From Citricoccus sp. K5 (GTDB lineage: Bacteria; Actinomycetota; Actinomycetes; Actinomycetales; Micrococcaceae), in the NCBI RefSeq assembly GCF_902506195.1, contig NZ_LR732817.1, positions 3,680,612 to 3,744,611 of the forward strand: a stretch of 64,000 nucleotides of DNA. The letters run 5' to 3'. Positions 1 to 8,466 of the stretch are shown piece after piece. Numbering within the stretch: position 1 is the stretch's first letter; each line of letters begins with the position of its first letter. The notes below the pieces were generated by a model that ran no database searches, was not told the origin of the DNA, and saw nothing but the letters and a program-made list of their open reading frames with translations. The position numbers were made by a program, and so were the translations under genes.

Positions 1-22
1 GCTCTGTGTCGAGCGGCGGTGG

Positions 23-1009
23 TCAGGCAGTGCTGGGGGTGGCCTGGGGTTCGGGGAGGAGGCGGGGGATCAGGCGGACGAAGATGACCATGCCGATCAG
101 TTCCACCAGGGTCTGGGTGACCACGACCAACGGCACCAGGTTCAGGGAGGCCGGCAGGGCCAGGGCCAGGGGCAGTACGACCAGGGAGTTACGGGTGGCC
201 CCGGTGAACACCAGCGCCCGGGCGGAGCGCACGTCCAGGCGCGCGGTGCGGGCGGTGAGGATGCCGATCGGGATCATCACCACCAGGAACGCCACGTACA
301 GGGGCACCACCGCCGCCAGCGCCCCGAACTGCTCACCCACCCCGCGGACCTGGGAGGCGATGACGGTGAACAGGGTCGCCATCATCAGCGGAACCATCGC
401 CACGGTCATCGCCGACTCCACCGTCCGGGCCGCCGTCCTGCGGGGCGCGGCCCACTGCACGGACGCGGCCGCGCCCAGGGGGAGGAGGATGAGCACCACG
501 AAGGCCTCCACGAACGGGCCGATCTCCACCAGCGCGACCGTCTCGGTCCCGGCGAAGGCCCACAGGTACACAGGCAGCAGCACCATCTGGACGAGCATCA
601 GCAAGGGGGCCGCGGCCAGCAACCGGTCGGGGGCCCCGCCGGCCAGCCCGGCGAAGACGATCACGTAGTCGATGCACGGGGCCAGCAGCACCAGCAGCAC
701 CCCCAGCAGCAGCGCCTCATGGTCGGCGACAATGCGGGAGAGGGCGAAGACGATCGCCGGGACCACCACGAAGTTCAGCACCAGCACCGCACCCAGGAAC
801 CGCAGGTCCGTGAAGGCCCGCCCGATCGCGGTGAACGGCACCGCCAGGAATGTGGCGAACAGCAACAGACCCAGTACCGGGTTGATCGCCGCCTCCAGCG
901 CCGAGGCCCCGGGGGCCCACCACCCGGCCGCGATGCCGACGACAATCGCCGCCACGTAGAGGGCGATCTGGTGCCGCTCCATCCACGCCGCTGCCGTCGA
1001 GTCGTTCAC
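23..1009 (-). CDS. Acr3-like arsenite/metalloid efflux permease
   Basis: This 328-residue polytopic membrane protein has about ten hydrophobic segments and fits the arsenical-resistance (Acr3)/bile acid:sodium symporter superfamily. Acr3 proteins extrude arsenite across the cytoplasmic membrane, and the motif PCIDYV at residues 111-116 supplies a membrane-embedded cysteine in the region where Acr3 carries its essential cysteine. The motif TRNS at residues 272-275 matches the conserved segment of a late helix. The gene is divergent from the cadmium regulator, with about 155 bp between them, and no ArsC or ArsR partner is visible, so it stands alone at the window edge. Substrate assignment is from family; another oxyanion or an organic anion is possible. 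Confidence 0.75.
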   Translation of the reverse strand: MNDSTAAAWMERHQIALYVAAIVVGIAAGWWAPGASALEAAINPVLGLLLFATFLAVPFTAIGRAFTDLRFLGAVLVLNFVVVPAIVFALSRIVADHEALLLGVLLVLLAPCIDYVIVFAGLAGGAPDRLLAAAPLLMLVQMVLLPVYLWAFAGTETVALVEIGPFVEAFVVLILLPLGAAASVQWAAPRRTAARTVESAMTVAMVPLMMATLFTVIASQVRGVGEQFGALAAVVPLYVAFLVVMIPIGILTARTARLDVRSARALVFTGATRNSLVVLPLALALPASLNLVPLVVVTQTLVELIGMVIFVRLIPRLLPEPQATPSTA

Positions 1010-1136
1010 CCCTCCACCCTAGGAGACGGCCCTGCGGCCTTGCCCCCGGGCGCAGGGTGATCCCGGTGGCGACCCCGGGCTTCGACAAAGAGACGCCTCT
1101 CCGTGATCCGCGCACCGCCCCCCGCCGGGGTCGGTT

Positions 1137-1148
1137 CAGTGCGCACTG
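1137..1148. promoter_or_regulatory. Palindrome, candidate CmtR operator
   Basis: The perfect 12-bp palindrome CAGTGCGCACTG ends 16 bp before the start of the CmtR-type regulator and lies in the gap it shares with the divergent efflux gene. ArsR/SmtB-family repressors bind such dyads over their own promoter, so autoregulation is a reasonable inference; no binding site consensus was tested. Confidence 0.4.
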
Positions 1149-1164
1149 TATAGTTCAGCGAGTG

Positions 1165-1521
1165 ATGATTATAAATTCTCGTTTGGATGTAATGAACCGG
1201 TTGGGGCGGGCGATGGCCGACCCGACCCGGTCACGGATACTGCTGACCCTGCTGCAGGGCCCGGCCTACCCGGCCGAGCTGGCCCGGGACCTGGGATTGA
1301 CGCGCTCGAACGTGTCGAACCACCTGGCGTGCCTGCGGGACTGCGGGATGGCGGTCGCGGTGGCCGAGGGCCGCCAGACCCGGTATGAGCTCGCCGATGC
1401 GCACCTGACGCGGGCGTTGACCGGCCTGGTCGATATCGCCCTGGCGGTGGATGAGAGCGCCCCGTGCCTGGACCCGGCGTGCTCGGTGCCAGGCTGCGAC
1501 GATACGGAGGCTGCGGCATGA
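1165..1521 (+). CDS. cmtR: CmtR-type ArsR-family Cd/Pb-sensing repressor
   Basis: This 118-residue winged-helix repressor closely follows the Mycobacterium tuberculosis CmtR pattern, including ADPTRSRIL near residue 18 and the recognition helix TRSNVSNHLACLRDCG at residues 46-61. CmtR binds Cd(II)/Pb(II) through Cys57, Cys61 and Cys102; here Cys56, Cys60 and Cys101 occupy the matching places, with two more cysteines at 106 and 111. The start is the ATG at 1165 (a GTG directly before it is also possible), because the upstream in-frame extension looks non-coding. Its stop overlaps the start of cadD by 4 bp, so repressor and transporter form one operon that metal binding should derepress. Confidence 0.88.
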   Translation: MIINSRLDVMNRLGRAMADPTRSRILLTLLQGPAYPAELARDLGLTRSNVSNHLACLRDCGMAVAVAEGRQTRYELADAHLTRALTGLVDIALAVDESAPCLDPACSVPGCDDTEAAA

Positions 1522-2117
1522 TCCTGTCTTCAGTCCTGCAGGCGATCGGCCTGTTTCTGGTCACGAACATCGATGACATCATCGTGCTCTCCCTGTTCTT
1601 CGCCCGCGGCGCCGGTCAACGGGGGACCACCGCCCGGATCCTGGTCGGCCAGTACCTGGGTTTTGCCGGCATCCTGGGCGCGGCCGTGCTCGTGTCCCTG
1701 GGCGCGGGGGCGTTCCTGCCCCCGGAGGTCATCCCGTACTTCGGGCTGATCCCGCTGGGGCTGGGTCTGTGGGCAGCCTGGAAGGCCTGGCGCGGGGACG
1801 ACGATGACGATGACGATGCCAAGATCGAGGGCAAGAAGGTCGGCGTCTGGACCGTGGCCGGGGTGACCTTCGCCAACGGCGGGGACAACATCGGCGTCTA
1901 CGTCCCGGTCTTCCTCAGCGTCGGCCCGGGCGCCGTGGTCGCCTACTGCATCGTGTTCCTCGCGCTGGTGGCGGTACTGGTGGGCTTGGCTAAATTTGTC
2001 GCCACCCGCCGGCCCATCGCCGAGGTGCTGGAACGCTGGGAGCACATCCTGTTCCCCATCGTGCTGATCGGCCTGGGCGTCTTCATCCTCATCAGCGGTG
2101 GAGCTTTCGGGCTCTGA
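1518..2117 (+). CDS. cadD: CadD-family cadmium resistance transporter
   Basis: This 199-residue protein with about five or six membrane segments has the repeated acidic signatures of the CadD family, TNIDD at residues 16-20 and NGGDN at 120-124. A cytoplasmic loop holds a run of seven aspartates at residues 94-100, a plausible metal-attracting segment. CadD proteins confer cadmium resistance in Gram-positive bacteria by an export or sequestration mechanism that is less well defined than that of CadA. The ATG at 1518 sits inside the stop of the preceding cmtR-type gene, which fixes the start and implies translational coupling. The regulator-transporter pairing supports the role more strongly than the sequence alone. 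Confidence 0.85.
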   Translation: MILSSVLQAIGLFLVTNIDDIIVLSLFFARGAGQRGTTARILVGQYLGFAGILGAAVLVSLGAGAFLPPEVIPYFGLIPLGLGLWAAWKAWRGDDDDDDDAKIEGKKVGVWTVAGVTFANGGDNIGVYVPVFLSVGPGAVVAYCIVFLALVAVLVGLAKFVATRRPIAEVLERWEHILFPIVLIGLGVFILISGGAFGL

Positions 2118-2300
2118 GCTACGGGGCCGGGCATTCACCCCGAGCGGCTCGGCCCCGCCTTCCCCGTGCCGCAAATTGCGTTGCGCGCCTTGACCATTGA
2201 GCAGACTCAGCGCCCGTGCCACCAATCCGCCGACCGGAAGCCCCGTCGGGCTGTCATCGCTCAGCCTTGCCGGCGGTGTAGCCCGGAGTTCGGCCCGTTC

Positions 2301-2317
2301 TTCTACAACCGGTAGAA
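2301..2317. promoter_or_regulatory. Inverted repeat upstream of tlpA
   Basis: TTCTAC and GTAGAA arms separated by 5 bp lie 63 bp before the TlpA start, in a 262-bp gap that otherwise shows no gene. This is a possible promoter or operator dyad, judged on symmetry and position only. Confidence 0.25.
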
Positions 2318-2379
2318 TCCGGGAAGCCCCGATCCCTGCCGTGGTCCCGGTATCGAGTTCTGAAAGTAGTGCCTGCCGT

Positions 2380-3000
2380 ATGCCCTCCCGTCCGCCGTTG
2401 TCCACCCCCTCACGCCGTCGGGTTCTGGCCGGGCTGGCCGGGGTCGTGTCCTTGCCGCTGCTGGCGGCCTGCAGTTCGGACGACCCGTTGGCCGCCCAGG
2501 CCGGCAACGCCGATGGCAAGAACTACATCGCCGGTGACGGGTCGGTCCTGGAGATCGCCCCGGCCGAGCGCGGGGAGCCGGTGCGGTTCCGCTCCACCCT
2601 GTTCTCCGGGGAGCCGGTCAGCACCGAGGACTTGGCCGGGGACCCGGCGGTGCTGAACTTCTGGTATGCCGCCTGTGCCCCGTGCCGGGTGGAGGCCCCG
2701 GACCTGCAGGCCCTGCACGAGCAGTTCGCCCCCGAGGGGGTGCGGTTCTTGGGCATCAATGTCCGGGACACGGTGGCCACCGCCGAGGCCTTTGAACGCA
2801 ATTTCGGGATCACCTACCCCTCGGTGGAGGACCGCGGCGGGCAGGTGCTGCTGGCGATGACGGACTACGTGCCGCCGCAGGCCGTGCCGACCACGATCGT
2901 GCTGGACCGACAGGGGCGGGTCTCGGCCCGGATCCTGGGGATCGCCGAGCCCTCCACGCTGCGCACCCTGATCGCCACCGTCCTGGATGAACAGGCCTGA
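2380..3000 (+). CDS. TlpA/ResA-type thioredoxin-like lipoprotein
   Basis: This 206-residue protein starts with SRRR followed by a hydrophobic stretch and a lipobox LLAAC, with the acylated cysteine at residue 31, so it is an extracytoplasmic lipoprotein and possibly a Tat substrate. A thioredoxin fold follows, with the redox pair C99-A-P-C102 in a WYAACAPC context and a cis-proline segment AVPTT near residue 163. Proteins of this type reduce apocytochrome c cysteines before haem attachment. It precedes ResB and CcsA, with a 207-bp gap in which the membrane reductant donor CcdA would normally be encoded but is not. The ATG at 2380 is chosen because it gives the complete signal peptide. Confidence 0.85.
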   Translation: MPSRPPLSTPSRRRVLAGLAGVVSLPLLAACSSDDPLAAQAGNADGKNYIAGDGSVLEIAPAERGEPVRFRSTLFSGEPVSTEDLAGDPAVLNFWYAACAPCRVEAPDLQALHEQFAPEGVRFLGINVRDTVATAEAFERNFGITYPSVEDRGGQVLLAMTDYVPPQAVPTTIVLDRQGRVSARILGIAEPSTLRTLIATVLDEQA

Positions 3001-3207
3001 GCGGCCCGTGAGCGACCGGACCCTGCCCCTGGCCGCCACCGGGACGGCGGCGGAGGACCCCAGCGACGAGAACCACCCTGCCGGCTCGGCCCCGCGGGCG
3101 CGCGCCCGTTGCCGGGGGGCCGCCGGGGCCGGGCACACCCGGGCGGTGCAACTGCCGGCTCCGTGCCACAGTGCCCAGAAGCAGTCCAGTGACGAGAGGC
3201 GGCCGCG

Positions 3208-5004
3208 GTGAGCCAGCAGGACAATGTGCGGGTGGCCCGGGACGAGGACGCCCGCACCGAGCCGTCCCGGCACGACCAGCCCCAGCAGCCCGAGGTCCAG
3301 CTGCCCGCCCTGGGTGTCACCGGCACGCTGCGGTTCGCCTGGACGCAGTTGACGTCCATGCGCACCGCGCTGATGCTGCTGTTGCTGCTGGCGGTGGCCG
3401 CGGTGCCGGGCTCGCTGTTCCCGCAGCGCCCGGCGGGTCCGGAGATCGTCAACCAGTACCTGGAGGACAACCCGGTGCTGGGGGAGTGGCTGGACCGGTT
3501 CCAGCTGTTCGACGTGTACTCCTCGGTGTGGTTCTCGGCGATCTACATCCTGTTGTTCGTCTCCCTGATCGGCTGCGTGGCCCCGCGGGCCGTCAAGCAC
3601 GCCAAGGTGCTGCGCTCGGCCCCGCCGCGCACCCCGCGGCGGCTGTCCCGGCTGCCCGAATACGGCACCGTGCTGCTGGATCCCTCCGGCCCGTCCCCGG
3701 CCGCGGCGGTGGACCAGGCCGCGGCGTACCTGCGCAGGCGCGGCTACCGGGTCGAGGTCCGACAGGAGCCCGGCGGCGGGGCCTCCGTGGGGGCCGAGCG
3801 CGGCTACGTCCGCGAGGTCGGGAACATCGTGTTCCACCTGTCCCTGATCGGGGTGCTGGCCTTCATGGCTGTGGGCGGCTTGTTGAGCTACTCCGGGCAG
3901 AAGATCCTCGTGGAGGGGGAGGAGGGCTTCGCCAACACCCTCGTCTCCTACGACGCCTTCACCCCCGGCGGTGCCTTCTCCGAGGACAGCCTGGTGCCGT
4001 TCTCGATGTCCCTGAAGAGCTTCGAGAAGGTCTTCGACCGGGAGTCGGAGACCCACTACGGCCAGCCGTTGGACTTCACCGCGGTCATGGAGGTCCAGGA
4101 CGGCACCGGTGGCGAGCCCCAGGAGCGGATCCTGAAGGTCAACCACCCGCTGGCGTTCGGCGGCACCCGGGTCTACCTGGTCGGCAACGGCTACGCCCCG
4201 GAGGTCACCGTGCGGGACGGCAACGGGGACATCGCCTTCCAGGGCCCGGTGGTCGGCCAGGTCCAGGACGAGGTGTACACCTCGCTGCTGACCATCAAGG
4301 TCCCCGACGCCCAACCCGACCAGCTCGGGTTCGTGGGCTTCTTCCTGCCGACTTCTTATACGGGAGAGGACGGGGTGGCCGTCTCGATCGACCCCGAGCT
4401 GTTCAACCCGGAGCTGAACCTGAACTCCTACCACGGGGACCTGGGCCTGGACGAGGGGAAGCCGCAGAACGTCTACGTCCTGGACACCGAGAACCTCACC
4501 GAGCTGAACAACCGCGATCTCGACACCGGGGGAGTCACCTTGTCGGTGGGGGAATCCTACGAGCTACCCGAAGGCAAGGGCTCGATCTCCTTCGACGGGG
4601 TCAAGCCCTATGTCGGCCTGGACATCCTCTACGATCCGGGCAAGTGGGGCGTGGGTGTGTTTGCCGTGCTGGCCCTGATCGCCCTGGTGGTGAGCCTGTT
4701 CGTGCGCCGCCGCCGGGTCTGGGTCCGGGGCGCCACCGGGCCCGACGGTTCCACCGTGGTCGAGTACGGGCTGCTGGCCCGCGGCGAGGACTTCAGGTTG
4801 CGCGAGGAGAACCTCGCCCTGCGCCGGAAGTTCGAACAGCTCTGGCCCGTCACCGCGCCACAGGAACCCGGGCCGTCCTCATCCTCCACCGCCTCGACGC
4901 CCACGGCCTCCAGCACGTCGTCCACCACTGCCTCAGCCACCGCAGGGAGTCCCAGCACCACCCCGGACCACCCCGCCCGTGCCGTTCAGAACCGACCGGA
5001 GTAA
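3208..5004 (+). CDS. resB: ResB, cytochrome c biogenesis protein
   Basis: This 598-residue membrane protein has hydrophobic segments near residues 50-70, 105-125 and 205-225, a large extracytoplasmic domain, and a last segment near 480-500, which is the ResB/Ccs1 topology. ResB works with CcsA in System II cytochrome c maturation, moving haem across the membrane and attaching it to reduced apocytochrome. The start is a GTG preceded by a GAGAGG Shine-Dalgarno sequence. The C-terminal tail after about residue 550 is Ser/Thr/Pro rich and probably disordered. The ccsA start follows after 3 bp, so the two are co-transcribed. Confidence 0.92.
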   Translation: MSQQDNVRVARDEDARTEPSRHDQPQQPEVQLPALGVTGTLRFAWTQLTSMRTALMLLLLLAVAAVPGSLFPQRPAGPEIVNQYLEDNPVLGEWLDRFQLFDVYSSVWFSAIYILLFVSLIGCVAPRAVKHAKVLRSAPPRTPRRLSRLPEYGTVLLDPSGPSPAAAVDQAAAYLRRRGYRVEVRQEPGGGASVGAERGYVREVGNIVFHLSLIGVLAFMAVGGLLSYSGQKILVEGEEGFANTLVSYDAFTPGGAFSEDSLVPFSMSLKSFEKVFDRESETHYGQPLDFTAVMEVQDGTGGEPQERILKVNHPLAFGGTRVYLVGNGYAPEVTVRDGNGDIAFQGPVVGQVQDEVYTSLLTIKVPDAQPDQLGFVGFFLPTSYTGEDGVAVSIDPELFNPELNLNSYHGDLGLDEGKPQNVYVLDTENLTELNNRDLDTGGVTLSVGESYELPEGKGSISFDGVKPYVGLDILYDPGKWGVGVFAVLALIALVVSLFVRRRRVWVRGATGPDGSTVVEYGLLARGEDFRLREENLALRRKFEQLWPVTAPQEPGPSSSSTASTPTASSTSSTTASATAGSPSTTPDHPARAVQNRPE

Positions 5005-5007
5005 CCC

Positions 5008-6126
5008 ATGCAACCCATTAACTATCAGTTGGCCGGCTACAGCGACCTGTTCATGCTCATCGCCGCGCTGGTCTACGCCGCCGCCTTCATCCTCTTCGCC
5101 CTGGACCTGGCCACCTCCTCCAAGACCATCCGCGCCCTGGAGACCGATCTGGCCCGAGAACGCGACATCGACACCACCGACACCACCGAATCCCCGGTAC
5201 TCCGGGAGCACCTGGTGGGCGCCGGGGGCGGGAGTTCGGCCCGGGAGGCCGGGACGGGCTCGACGACGGTCCCCGGCGCCCGCCCGAACCGCACCGGCGC
5301 CGACACCGGTGCCGACGGGAGCGAGCTGGTGGATGAGGACATGGACTACCTGGGCACCACCGCCCGCCCGGTGGCCAACGTCGCGGTGGCGCTGATGGTC
5401 ATCGCCGCCGCCCTGCACGCCTTCGCCGTGATCGCCCGCGCCGTGGCCGCCTCCCGGGTGCCGTGGGGCAACATGTACGAGTTCTGCACCACCGGCGCGA
5501 TGCTGGTCTCCGTGGTGTACCTGCTGTTCCTGACCCGCAAGGACATCCGCTTCCTGGGCACCTTCGTCGCCGGGCTCGTGGTGATCATGATGGCCGCGGC
5601 CACCATCGGCTTCCCCACGCCCATCGCGCACCTGCAGCCCGCGCTGCAGTCCCCGTGGATCATCATCCACGTCTCCATCGCCGTGCTGGCCTCGGCCCTG
5701 TTCACCCTGACCTTCGCCATGAGCATCCTGCAGCTGCTCCAGCATCGCCGCGAGGCCAAGGCCCGCGCCGGCACCACCGGCGGGTTGGTCTTCATGCGGC
5801 TGGTGCCGTCCGCGCTGAGCCTGGAGAACTGGTCCTACCGCATCAACGCCGTGGGCTTCGTGATGTGGACCTTCACGCTGATCGCCGGCGCCATCTGGGC
5901 CGAGGCGTCCTGGGGCCGGTACTGGGGCTGGGACACCAAGGAGGTGTGGACCTTCGTGATCTGGGTGGTCTACGCCGGCTACCTGCACGCCCGCGCCACC
6001 CGCGGCTGGACCGGGGACCGGGCGGCCTGGCTCTCGATCATCGGCTACTCCTGCATCGTGTTCAACTTCACCATCGTCAACACCTACTTCCCGGGCCTGC
6101 ACTCCTACGCCGGCCTGCCCTCGTAG
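5008..6126 (+). CDS. ccsA: CcsA (CcsB), haem export/ligation protein
   Basis: This 372-residue polytopic protein carries WGNMYEF at residues 153-159 and the tryptophan-rich WWD segment, including WGRYWGWDTKEVW, at about 302-314, the haem-binding signature of the haem-handling protein family. A hydrophilic insert at about residues 40-118 between the first and second membrane helices is typical of actinobacterial versions. With ResB it forms the System II haem lyase. The complete set here is TlpA-ResB-CcsA with no CcdA or cytochrome, so it would have to use host partners. Confidence 0.93.
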   Translation: MQPINYQLAGYSDLFMLIAALVYAAAFILFALDLATSSKTIRALETDLARERDIDTTDTTESPVLREHLVGAGGGSSAREAGTGSTTVPGARPNRTGADTGADGSELVDEDMDYLGTTARPVANVAVALMVIAAALHAFAVIARAVAASRVPWGNMYEFCTTGAMLVSVVYLLFLTRKDIRFLGTFVAGLVVIMMAAATIGFPTPIAHLQPALQSPWIIIHVSIAVLASALFTLTFAMSILQLLQHRREAKARAGTTGGLVFMRLVPSALSLENWSYRINAVGFVMWTFTLIAGAIWAEASWGRYWGWDTKEVWTFVIWVVYAGYLHARATRGWTGDRAAWLSIIGYSCIVFNFTIVNTYFPGLHSYAGLPS

Positions 6127-6358
6127 GGCAGCGGCGAACCATACCGGTGAGGCCCACCCCTGTCGGGAGGCGGATCCGGTCCGGGGCCGGTCCGCTGGCG
6201 CGGCGGCCGGGACAGGATCAGCGCGGTGAGCAGGTGACCGGGGTGAAGCCGGCTAACAGCACCGAAATGGCGACTAGTTTCTGATCAGCGACGACCGGCC
6301 CCCCGGCGCGGCACCACAGGCGCCGGCCCTGGGCGGTGGGATCCGAGGACGTGCCAGT

Positions 6359-7687
6359 TCAGTCGTGGCGCACGGTGAAGTGCGAGGAGAACGGGCTCAG
6401 TGTGCCGGACAGCTGGCTGGTGTCCAGCGGTTCCTGGGCCGTGAAGTCGTGTTGGCGCAGCAGTTCGCCCAGCACCAGGGACGAGGTCAGCAGGACCACG
6501 TTGCGGCCCGGGCACATGCCGGGGCCGGCGCTGAAGGGCACCAGCGGCCAGTCGCTGTCCTCGCGGTCCTGAGACCACAGCTCTGGGCTGAAGCGGTGGG
6601 CTTGGGGCAGGTTCTCGTCGTCACGGTGGAAGAACGGGGCGTAGATGACCAGCGCGGTGCCCGGTGGCAGGGTGCCGTTGCGCCAGTGCGTCGCCGCGGT
6701 GCTATCGCGCAGGATCAGGGGGGTGGTCGGCCACAGCCGGAGGGACTCCAACACGGTGGCGCGCAGGAACGGCAAGTCCGGAGCGTGGGCCATCTCCGAT
6801 CGTGCCGTCTCGACAGCGCCCGGATGATTGGTGAGCAACGACAGGGCCCGGAACGTGGCCCAGGCCTCGGCGTCGAAGGCGAAGAGCCACTGCGGGACCT
6901 GCTGGTGGGGGACGGCCTCGTCCGGGGCAGGGGTCTGCGCGACCAGGGCGGCCAGGCTGCCGGGCTCGGCCAGCTCGATGTAGTGCTGCAGTCGGCGCAG
7001 GAAACGTTCACGCAGGCGGCGGTTCTGCGGCATGAGGTACGAGAAGTTGCCGCGCTGACGCAACCGGCGCAGGTCGTCGGTGACCTGGTCGTCATCGCGG
7101 GCGCTGGCGCCCAGCACGATGCGCCGGACCAGGCGCCCCCACATCACCGCGAAGGCCTCCCAGTCCAGGGTGCCGGTGAAGTCCACGTGACCCAGCAGCG
7201 CGGAGACCTCTTCGGTGATGACCTTCGTCATCGCTGTGGCATGGCTGTGGACGGGGCGCGGGGTTTCCAGGACCTGTTCGTTGAACGGACGGCGTGAGAG
7301 CCGTTGCTGCGGGGTCGAGACGAGGGCGCCGGCCGGCTCGAAGTGGTTCAGCGCCCCGCGCTTTTCCAGCGTGGCCGGTGAGAAGGGGGTGGGGCTGTCG
7401 TTGAGCACGCGGTGCACATCGGCGGGGTCCAGCAGCAGCGCGATCCGGCGGCCCGGGATCCGCAGCTGGACCGGGCCGGTGCCGTAACGGGACCGCAGGC
7501 GCTGCATTTCGGCGACGCCGGCGGCATCGGTATCGAGGCGTTCGGCCAGGCCGACGGCTGTCGGCCTGCGCACGATCGGCCCCTTGACCACCGGGCCCAG
7601 GAGCACCCGGGTCAGGACGCGGAGGTGGTCTACCGCGCCCAGGGTCGGCACTTCTGCTTCATCGCCGCTCCGCGTTGTACGAGGCAT
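6359..7687 (-). CDS. Cytochrome P450
   Basis: This 442-residue protein has the P450 landmarks: the ExxR pair ESLR at residues 314-317 and the haem-thiolate loop PFSAGPGMCPGRN with the ligand Cys392. It has no membrane anchor, so it is a soluble enzyme that needs a ferredoxin and reductase, neither of which is encoded nearby. The I-helix segment FAFDAEAWAT at 269-278 lacks the usual AGxxT oxygen-activation motif, which suggests an unusual reaction such as peroxygenase-like or other non-standard chemistry, or reduced activity. The substrate is unknown. It stands between the cytochrome c genes and lspA, with no tight coupling to either. Confidence 0.88.
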   Translation of the reverse strand: MPRTTRSGDEAEVPTLGAVDHLRVLTRVLLGPVVKGPIVRRPTAVGLAERLDTDAAGVAEMQRLRSRYGTGPVQLRIPGRRIALLLDPADVHRVLNDSPTPFSPATLEKRGALNHFEPAGALVSTPQQRLSRRPFNEQVLETPRPVHSHATAMTKVITEEVSALLGHVDFTGTLDWEAFAVMWGRLVRRIVLGASARDDDQVTDDLRRLRQRGNFSYLMPQNRRLRERFLRRLQHYIELAEPGSLAALVAQTPAPDEAVPHQQVPQWLFAFDAEAWATFRALSLLTNHPGAVETARSEMAHAPDLPFLRATVLESLRLWPTTPLILRDSTAATHWRNGTLPPGTALVIYAPFFHRDDENLPQAHRFSPELWSQDREDSDWPLVPFSAGPGMCPGRNVVLLTSSLVLGELLRQHDFTAQEPLDTSQLSGTLSPFSSHFTVRHD

Positions 7688-7811
7688 GCCCCCAACCTGT
7701 CACACCGTTCCTGCCCAGACAAGACATCCCTGTAGCCCCATCCGACGCCCACGGGCTGGCTCCGTGGGGTTGCCGGCCGCTGCAGGGGGCGCAGGGGCGT
7801 CCAGTTGGCGG

Positions 7812-8312
7812 TTACTGTGGGGCTTCTGCGGTGTCGCGGTCGGGACTCGTGGCGGTCAGCAGGGCCACGGTCAGCATCCCGCCGACGATGAAGATGTCCG
7901 CGATGTTGCCGATGAACCAGTTCCCGTAGGCGATGAAGTCCACGACGTGGCCTTGCCCGAACGAGGGTGGGCGCAGGAGCCGGTCGCCCAGGTGGGAGGT
8001 CACCGCGCCGCCGAGGCACCCGATCACGATGGCCCAGAGCACGGTACGGACCCGGAGGGTGAACCAGATCGCCGCGGCGACTGCCACAGCTGAGATGATG
8101 GTGAAGATCCAGGTCGCGTCGGTGCCGAGTGAGAAGGCCGCGCCGGGGTTGTAGGCCAGCTGGAGCCCGAGCAGGTCCCCGAGGAGCGGGACTCGCTCCC
8201 CCGTGGACAGGTTGCTCTCCGCCCACCACTTGGTCCCCTGGTCCAGGACCGCTACGCCGGCCCCGATCGCAATGGTCAAGAGCACCAGGGGGTACCTGCG
8301 CTGGTGGTTCAT
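7812..8312 (-). CDS. lspA: Lipoprotein signal peptidase II
   Basis: This 166-residue protein with four membrane segments has LDQGTKW near residue 23, YNPGAAFSLG at 54-63, VVDF with Asp125, and NIADI with Asp139, the aspartyl protease dyad of LspA. The normally conserved GNLIDR segment is changed to SHLGDR at 106-111, so it is a divergent accessory copy rather than the housekeeping one. LspA removes prolipoprotein signal peptides after lipidation. Extra lspA genes commonly sit beside heavy-metal P-type ATPases, and here the gene follows the remnant of one; the TlpA lipoprotein upstream is a possible client (inference). Confidence 0.9.
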   Translation of the reverse strand: MNHQRRYPLVLLTIAIGAGVAVLDQGTKWWAESNLSTGERVPLLGDLLGLQLAYNPGAAFSLGTDATWIFTIISAVAVAAAIWFTLRVRTVLWAIVIGCLGGAVTSHLGDRLLRPPSFGQGHVVDFIAYGNWFIGNIADIFIVGGMLTVALLTATSPDRDTAEAPQ

Positions 8313-8416
8313 TCGTGTCCTTTCGCGATGCGCCCGTTTCCCGGCGACTCAGTGGATCTGCTGCCCTCCGCGCGACCTGTGGAGTCACTGGAGGGTTCCG
8401 GATGGCCCGACATGTC

Positions 8417-8466
8417 AGCTCCCACCGTGCCTGCGGAGTCTCTGTTCCGCAGGCACGGTGGGAGCT
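8417..8466. terminator. 21-bp perfect hairpin between cadA remnant and lspA
   Basis: Two perfectly complementary 21-bp arms (8417-8437 and 8446-8466) enclose an 8-bp loop. The hairpin begins at the stop codon of the ATPase remnant, so it would end that transcript. No T-run follows on either strand, and the unusually long perfect stem could also be a mobile-element or recombination feature. Confidence 0.55.

Noticed and set aside
2987..3211. 74-codon frame between tlpA and resB, possible missing ccdA
   Set aside because: It has no membrane segments or cysteine motif of CcdA and overlaps tlpA; no gene is supported.
2410..4434. Very long minus-strand frame opposite tlpA and resB
   Set aside because: It has no recognisable domain, is rich in Arg/Gly/Pro/His, and is the complement of two well-supported genes; it is a high-GC shadow.
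3171..5021. Plus-strand frame of 616 codons overlapping resB
   Set aside because: It is a frame-shifted shadow of resB, with arginine/glycine-rich sequence and no domain.
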